Of a stretch of 64,000 nucleotides of DNA, positions 57,541-64,000 are shown in pieces. The notes beneath the pieces were generated by a model, which saw nothing but the letters and a program-made list of their open reading frames with translations, was not told where the DNA came from and did not search any database. Numbering within the stretch: position 1 is the stretch's first letter; every line of letters starts with the position of its first letter. The stretch spans positions 131,378,671 to 131,442,670 of the forward strand of contig OY992540.1 of the NCBI GenBank assembly GCA_963921195.1, in the 5' to 3' direction. The stretch comes from Pegoplata infirma. Taxonomy: Eukaryota > Arthropoda > Insecta > Diptera > Anthomyiidae. A program made the position numbers and the translations under genes.

Positions 57541-58545
57541 TATTGTTAACTTTGTTTTTAAAAAATTGCATCCACTATAAAAAAGTTACCAATGTATTGT
57601 CGCCCACTGTATATAAGGTGGCTTTTCATTCGCTTAAAGTTTTTTATTTTTTCATATGATTTTTAGTGGAAAAAACGTTATTTTGGGAACAAGACATAAT
57701 TGATAGACAATTGGCGCCCTAAGGGTTAAGGCGACTGACCAAATGAGTTCAGTATCCTTAAGAGCAATGTTTAAGCTTTACCCTCGACTTATTCTTAAGT
57801 CGCTAATCGGCGATTTTTTTAACTTTGACCTCAATTTTCTCAAAAACTTGATGTGTTGGAAAAGTTTGGAGACCATATTTGTGATCACTAAAACAATTCC
57901 AATTAACTGTGTAAGGTCGCATCCCAGTCGCTTCATTTTTTTTTTTTCAAAATTTTCAGTAGTGGTATATTTCAGAAATTTTCAAATATATTTAAAAAAA
58001 TTTCAATTATATTTTAAATTTCTTATTATATTTCAGAAGTTTGTAACAATATTTTAGAAATTTCCATTTATATTTCAGAAGTTTGTAATAATATTTTAGA
58101 AATTTCCATTTATATTTCCGAAATTAGGAAAAGGTTAAATGAAATTCGATATTTGCTTTTTTAAAATTCGAATATATGTATGTAGATTTGATCTTTCGAA
58201 ATTCAATTGAAATTTGTAAAATATAAATTTGAAAAAGATCAAAACTACATTTGAAATTTAAAGAATTCAAAAGAAAATTTAAAATTTGTAAAGCTTTTTA
58301 ATTAGTCGAAAACGATCAACGGAAACTAAATCAAAATTGAGTGGTCAGATCCCAAACGCATCTAAAAATTTTACAAATGTCGTTTAAAGCAATCTTTACT
58401 TTTTTCAACAAATGGCATTTCCAAAATACAAGCAAAGTTGTTTAAAAATTTTATAAAAATTTGTTATTATTCCATTTAAATTCTCACAAATTACATAAAA
58501 CGATTTCAATCACATCCCAATTATCTTGTAATATTTATAGTGTTT
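57541..58545. other. Spacer with short tandem repeat
   Basis: At 57995-58130, about three copies of a 45-bp unit (TATTTCAGAAGTTTGTAA, then ATATTTTAGAAATTTCC). The remainder is AT-rich without a gene; the 57743-58057 frame ends in the repeat and has no family features. Confidence 0.5.
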
Positions 58546-58834
58546 GGCCGCTGTTCCAAAAAAAGTAATTCACATAAAAAATGTGAAAATGAAAATTTCC
58601 GAATTTTTTTGGTGTTCTAGATTTCACATCCGAATTTCTTTTTCGTTTTGTTTCACATAAATAAAATTTGGTGAAAGTAAAACGAATGCACTTTTTTTCT
58701 TATAATTTTTTAAGTTTTAATTATTCGATTTCAACTTTGAATGAAAACGTGATCAATAAAACACTAAAGTTGATTTCATGTCATTCGGAAATATTCATGT
58801 GAATTGAAAAGTTGTGAAAGACAGAACAGAGGCC
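58546..58834. mobile_element. Harbinger-like MITE copy 3
   Basis: 289 bp, ends GGCCGCTGTTC and GAACAGAGGCC, with a 3-bp duplication TTT (58543-58545, 58835-58837). Very similar to copy 2. Confidence 0.9.
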
Positions 58835-58837
58835 TTT

Positions 58838-59061
58838 GACAAAAACTGACTGAGGACGAATATTTGGTTCGACACTACTTTTTTCAGATGTAATAACGTA
58901 AATAAAGTTTTGATATTGAAAATTTTTTTTTTTGAAAAATTTTTTTTTTTGAAAAATTTTATTAGAAAAATTAATTTAGAAGAAGAAAACAATCGAGGAT
59001 CATTTATTTGCTTAATGCCTAAAATTATGCTACAACAAAGTCAAAATTGTTATTAATAATA
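58838..59061. other. AT-rich spacer
   Basis: Homopolymer-rich. Nothing recognisable. Confidence 0.4.
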
Positions 59062-59603
59062 CAGTGGAACAACCAAAATCGGAATGGGATAAAACCACCA
59101 GAAGCAAATGAAAGTTGACATTTTCCATAACAAAACCTTCAACGCTTTTTTTAGTTCAGTGCTAGATTTTTTTTTCACACGCATTTGAAGTTAGTGAACT
59201 TTTATTACATATAATAATTACTTGAAAACTGTAAAAGCGGCGTATACTTATATGCCTTTAAATAATAATCATGTGCAATGGTGCAAAGTGGTTATTTTTA
59301 ATAATTGGGCTATTCAGTAAGTAGGTACTGGAGCGATTGCAGCGAAGTTCATGCCGGTTATAGCTAACGTAATTTCGAGCTTAAGTTTGGACGCTGGACC
59401 CTACATGTACAATAAGGGCACCACCAGGGCCCCTAAGTTGGACATATTTAGTATACAACAACTTTAAAAGCTTTAAAATCACCAACTACAAATGCTTGTA
59501 AAAAAAAACTAGTACTGAACTAAAAAAAACCTTGGGGGTTTTGTTATGTAAAATGTCAACTTTCATGTGCTTTTGGTTTCATCCCATACCAATTGTAACA
59601 CTG
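59062..59603. mobile_element. Inverted-repeat element, CAGTG ends
   Basis: CAGTGGAACAACC with ATCGGAATGGGATAAAACCA and AAATGAAAGTTGACATTTTC at the left are mirrored by GAAAATGTCAACTTTCAT-type text, GTTTCATCCCATACCAATTG and CACTG at the right. Terminal arms of about 110 bp. The interior is shared with 18724-19035 in reverse orientation. Non-coding. Confidence 0.82.
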
Positions 59604-60036
59604 TGTAATCGTCGGAAGTATATGTAAACACAGCTTTAGCCAAAAAGAATTATTTTCTTGGACTGAATTTCTATTGTTTTAGAAACTGAGGGTTTTATCA
59701 AAAAAATTTATCAAATTTTATATTACGAAAAAAAAAATCGTAAAATCGGACTATCGTAAAATTTCGAAAATATTTCGTAATCATAAAAATTATCAATTTC
59801 TCTGCAGGAAAAGTGACCGGTCCTTGATAGAAAATTAAGAAAATTTTCAACGTTTTTTCGTAACTTCGAAAATTTTAATATTTTAAGATTTATTTTTCTA
59901 AAAGTATTTTTTTAATTCCAAAACGCAAAAAAATAAAAAATAAAATGCCAAAAAATGTTGTGACCGGGACTTTCTAAAAAATATTTCGTTAGGAAGGTTC
60001 TAAAAAATATTGTTTTTTTCTAAAATCATTTTTAAT
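59604..60036. other. AT-rich spacer
   Basis: It contains TCGTAAAATTTCGAAAATAT-type words related to the CACCGAAAA element at 55271. No gene. Confidence 0.45.
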
Positions 60037-60040
60037 GAAC

Positions 60041-60318
60041 ACACAAAAAAATTTTTACCAAGTGCTTGGGAGGATATGCGTTTTTAAAGTTTTTTGCATA
60101 TATTATGCAAAAAATAGCATAATTTTACCAAGTTTTTGCTTGTTTCTGATAAAAATTTAGAAAATATTCATAAGAGTATTTAACCTTGTGTAATTTTACA
60201 AACCTTAACCAAAATTATGCAAAAACTTGGTAACATGTTGCAAAATTTATCATAATTTATGTAAAAAACTTTAAAAACGCATATCCTCCCAAGTTATTGG
60301 TAAAATATTTTTTTGTGT
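60041..60318. mobile_element. 278-bp palindromic MITE, ACACAAAAAAAT ends
   Basis: ACACAAAAAAAT, TACCAAGTGCTTGGGAGGAT and ATGCGTTTTTAAAGTTTTTT at the left pair with AAAAAACTTTAAAAACGCAT, ATCCTCCCAAGTTATTGGTA and ATTTTTTTGTGT at the right. A possible 4-bp duplication GAAC (60037-60040, 60319-60322) is seen. The internal TTTTACCAAG words link it to the 10030-11338 element. Confidence 0.87.
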
Positions 60319-60322
60319 GAAC

Positions 60323-61787
60323 CTTTAATAGGTAAAACATTAAAAAATGTAGAGATTGTCTACAAAAAAAAAACAAATGAAATTTTTATGAGACTTCGCT
60401 AGAAATTTCTTTCAGACTTTAAATATAAAAAAATGTGAAATTTCTAAATTTTTTCCCCCTTCTATATTTTGATCCACATAAAAACTTTATTTAATATCTT
60501 GTATTTTCTCATCTTGATGTCAAGCATTTTTTTTTATAGAAAAATGTCAACATTGTTACAAAAAAAAAAAAAACAATAAATTTAAATTGCATTTGAAAAT
60601 TGTAGGAAATTTAATAGCAGACTACAAATATATATTTTTTATTTAAATTTTATTTATAAACGAAAAGCCCAAATTTGTGTGATAAACTTTAGACTAAACT
60701 TGCATAAAATGTTATTTAAAACAAAACTTTAAGTAAAAAAAAAAACTTATTTAAAAGACAAAATGAAAAAATAAACAATTTTTTTTTACTTATAAAATAA
60801 AAATGTTTTCTCTATTGGAAAACTCTAAAATAAAGAAAAAAATATATAAAAATAGCATTTTTAAGAAGAAAAATAACAAAAAAATTTTAGCCTAAAACTT
60901 TAAAAGTTTCACACAAATTCATTATAAATGAAATATAATTTTGTTTTAAAGATCTTAGTTCAAAATAGTGACGATCTAATTTTTATAAGCAACAGATTGA
61001 AAAAAAAAATATGAAAATTAAATTTTATTTTATTAAAATTTAAAAAAAAAAAATCTAAACTTGGAAACTAAACGAAAACTCAAATGCAATTAAAAAATTG
61101 AAAATATACTTATAACAAACGTTTTGTTTTAATTAATTAAAAACTTAATTGTTTATTACTAAAAATTATAATTATTACATTATAATAAAAAATATAAAAA
61201 AAGAAATTGTAACAAAAAGTACGTTCATTTTTGCTAATTATTTTTTTTTTATTTTAAAATGAAATGAAAAAAAAAAATACAAACAATGCCAAAATATTAA
61301 GGTATTATTTTATAAATATATATTTTTTTTAATTTATTTAATTCTCATGTATGTACTTTGTAAATTTCATTTTTTTTTTTTTTTTAATTAACAATACAAA
61401 TATATTTTCTCCAATTAAAGAAAATGTTGAAACTAAAAATGACAAACAAATATGTAATACAAAAGATTCATTTGTTTTTCAAACATAAAATTCCATTCAA
61501 ATAAAAAAGACACATGTTTGAATTTTTTTTACATGTATTAACACAATTGTAACTTTTTTTGGATAAAAAGTTATTTTGCAAAAATAAAATCTGAAGAAAA
61601 AGAAACCAACAAAAAAAAACTGAAGTTTTTTTTATCGCTAACATAACTACAATATCTCGTAAACTATACAAAATTTTGTACAGAAAGATTAAGAGAATTA
61701 AAAAAAATCCTCGTTTTTACCAAAGAAAAATATTTAATTTCTGAGCACTTTTTTTTTCAGGGTAAGAAATGGCACATGTGGGCACAT
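60323..61787. other. Long AT-rich spacer
   Basis: About 1.45 kb of A/T runs without acceptable coding frames or inverted repeats. The minus-strand frame 61468-61671 is AT-driven. Confidence 0.5.
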
Positions 61788-63437
61788 TTGGCACACGACA
61801 CATTTGAGATGTGTTTTAAAATTTTTTTAAATAGCGTCAAAAACTAGATCCATCTTGCTTAGTTTTTGAGATATAATAAAAATATCAAATTAACGTCCTT
61901 TTGCTTGAATCTTGCTTATTTAAGAAGTTATTCGCAATTAAAAAATCTGGCAAAGAAAAAAAAAAATGATTTTTAATCGCTTAAGGGGTAATAATAAAAA
62001 AAATATATTATCCATTTTGTTCTATCTCGATTAGTTTTTAAGATATAACCAAAATACAAAATCCTTTTGCTTATTTAAGAAGTTATTCGCAATTTAAAAA
62101 CCTAGCAAAAAAAAAAAATTATTGGGAAAATTATTATGGAAGGGTAATAATGGCATTTATCTCGCTTAGTTCTTGAGTTATAACCAGAAACTAATGGAGA
62201 AAACAAAATGGATGATATTATTGCCATTATCTGATACAAATAATCCTCTTCAACCCCTTTATCGATTTAAGATCAATTTGTTTTGTTAGATTTTAAAACT
62301 GCGAATAACTTCTTAAATAAACAAGATACAAGCAAAAGGACGTTAATTTGGTATTTTATTTTATATCTCAAAAACTAAGCGAGATAGAGAAAAATTAATG
62401 CAATTTTCGACACTTTTAAAAATGTGCCATACATGAAGCATTTCGAAATTAAACATTTTTCTATAGAAAAACTATAGAAAAACTCTCAGATTATGAGACA
62501 TTTTTTCTATAGAAAAAATCTCACATTTTTTTTATAGAAAAATTCTCAGATTCTGATACATTTTTTCTATAGAAAAATTTTTAGATTCTAAAACATTTTT
62601 TCTATAAAAAATTTCTCAGATTCTGAGACATTTTTTCTATAGAAAAATTCTCAGATTCTGAGGGATTTTTTCTATAGAAAAATTCTCAGACTCTGAGACA
62701 TTTTTTCTATAGAAAAATTCTCGATTCTGAGACATTTTTTCTATAGAAAAATTCTCAGATTCTGCGACATTTTTTCTATAGAAAAATTGATCGAGGATCG
62801 CTTGCAAACGACAAAAAAACGGTTTCAAAAAACCGGTCATTTGGCACACGACACATTTCAGATGTGTTTTAAAATTTTTTTAAATAGTGTCAAAAACTAG
62901 ATCCATCTTGCTTAGTTTTTGATTTATAATAAAAATATCAAATTAACGTCCTTTTGCTTGAATCTTGCTTATTTAAGAAGTTATTCGCAATTAAAAAATC
63001 TGGCAAAGAAAAAAAAAAAAAGATTTTTAATCGCTTAAGGGGTAATATAAATCCATTTTGTTCTATCTCGATTAGTTTTTAAAATATAACCAAAATACAA
63101 AATTAACGTCCTTTTGCTTATTTAAGAAGTTATTCCCAATTTAAATACCAAGCAAAGAAAAAAAAATATTGGGGATCGCTTAAGGGGTTATGTGGGGGTA
63201 ATAATGGCATCTATCTCGCTTAGTTTTTGAATTATAACCAGAAACTAATGCAGAAAACAAAATGGATGATATTATTGCCATTATCTGATACAAATACTCC
63301 TCTACAACCCCTTTATCGATTTTAGATCAATTTTTTGTTTTGCTAGATTTTAAAACTGCGAATAACTTCTTAAATAAAAAATAAAAAAGCAAAAGGACGT
63401 TAATTTGGTATTTTATTTTATATCTCAAAAACTAAGC
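61788..63437. repeat. Direct duplication of an inverted-repeat unit (about 1.05-kb period)
   Basis: Unit 1 (61788-62380) and unit 2 (62841-63437) start TTGGCACACGACACATTT and end TATCTCAAAAACTAAGC, and match along nearly 600 bp. Each unit is itself a foldback: TTAACGTCCTTTTGCTTG and TTAAGAAGTTATTCGCAATT on the left pair with GCGAATAACTTCTTAA and CAAAAGGACGTTAATTTGG on the right. The duplicated units are separated by a short-period array (62452-62795). Confidence 0.85.
62452..62795. repeat. 38-bp tandem array with palindromic TTTTTCTATAGAAAAA core
   Basis: About nine units: TTTTTTCTATAGAAAAATT followed by CTCAGATTCTGAGACA. Both halves are palindromic, so the array can form many small hairpins. 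The minus-strand frame across it (repeated SIEKMSQNREFF) is an artefact. Confidence 0.88.
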
Positions 63438-64000
63438 CAGAAGTTGAATACTAGATAATAGAAGGATCAGGATTACTCTATCGATTTCCAAAAAATTCCC
63501 CTACGTAGTCTTTGTTTTATTTACTTGTTGACGTTTAAGTCTTCCATAAAAAAATATTTCAATGAATAGTTTAATCAATAAAATTTTAATAACTTCGCTG
63601 GTATGTTATCATGTTCGTTCCGGGGGAAAAATATATTGACAATTTGCGAGCCCTTATGTCGGGATTTTGGATTTTGAGTGAATAAATATTTCAGTGAAAA
63701 AAGAAATTGGAATAAAAAAAATAAGTTTGAGTGAAAATATATATAGAGGGAAAAAAATGGAGAAAAAAGCTAAACACGAAAAATTTGAGTAAAAAATATC
63801 ATTCCATATTGTTCCCTGCTCTATTCCATTTTGTTCCCCGTTCTACTCCATTTCATTTCCAATTCCATCTCCTTCTAAGGTCATTATTATAGGAACAAAA
63901 AAAGTATCAAAAGTACACTTTATTACCCCCATTAGAAACGGAATTTCCAAAAAGTACTTCTTCCAGAATGTTTTTTCTTAACCGAAGTATCCTATACTCC
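63438..64000. other. Right edge, unassigned
   Basis: No coding frame. The repeated words GAGTGA(A)AAAAT (63670-63790) and CCATTTTGTTCCCCGTTCT-type words (63806-63860) look like decayed repeat DNA. Any element here continues beyond the window. Confidence 0.4.

Noticed and set aside
62637..62849. A repeat protein with SIEKMSQNREFF units
   Set aside because: It is the translation of the 38-bp tandem array. Only a few units are in frame, and there is no start context or conserved surroundings.

Overview
The window is nuclear DNA of a higher fly (Diptera). It is very AT-rich, with small phase-consistent introns around insect orthologues and an extreme density of DNA transposons. A dispersed repeat of the kind common in calyptrate flies recurs (cores TTTGTCATTCCGTTTGTAAC and ATACCCTNCACC). 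A blow-fly-like or house-fly-like genome is my inference; the species cannot be fixed from the sequence.

Host genes. A leftward gene of unrecognised function has its first coding exon at 7440-8408. An ING3-type inhibitor-of-growth PHD protein (14635-16694, +, four exons) converges on an MPV17-like 2 mitochondrial membrane protein (17417-18004, -). A complete DNA ligase IV gene (21309-27216, +, six exons) follows. A p68/Rm62-type DEAD-box RNA helicase (40925-44538, +, two coding exons) comes next. A candidate untranslated first exon for it lies about 10 kb upstream at 30480-30739. ING3 acts in histone acetylation and chromatin reading, Lig4 in end joining, Rm62 in RNA processing and silencing, and MPV17L2 in mitochondria. 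They do not form an operon-like or functional cluster.

Everything else is mostly a layered record of mobile elements. At 1-3619 a 194-bp satellite is split by a DD37E mariner element whose transposase has one frameshift near its C-terminus. At 4907-7029 a foldback/Mutator-like element with a perfect 9-bp target duplication contains a hAT MITE. At 9.2-14.3 kb there are several palindromic MITEs, a tRNA-derived SINE and a compact LINE-derived element with a single intact PHD-finger ORF1 and no reverse transcriptase (12431-13577). At 31.5-40.4 kb there are five or six hAT-type elements, a Harbinger-like MITE and a near-perfect palindrome of 1955 bp. At 46-49 kb lies a degenerate tandem array. 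At 53-57.5 kb there is a four-level nest of elements. At 61.8-63.4 kb there is a duplicated inverted-repeat unit.

I could read many target-site duplications directly: 8 bp for the hAT types, 9 bp for the foldback type, 3 bp for the Harbinger-like type, TA for the mariner types and 6 bp for the LINE type. Insertion order can therefore be reconstructed in several places. The strongest candidate for something little described is the ORF1-only PHD-finger retroelement. Next are the palindromic foldback elements and the hAT family whose body consists of short CACTCACG-type motifs.
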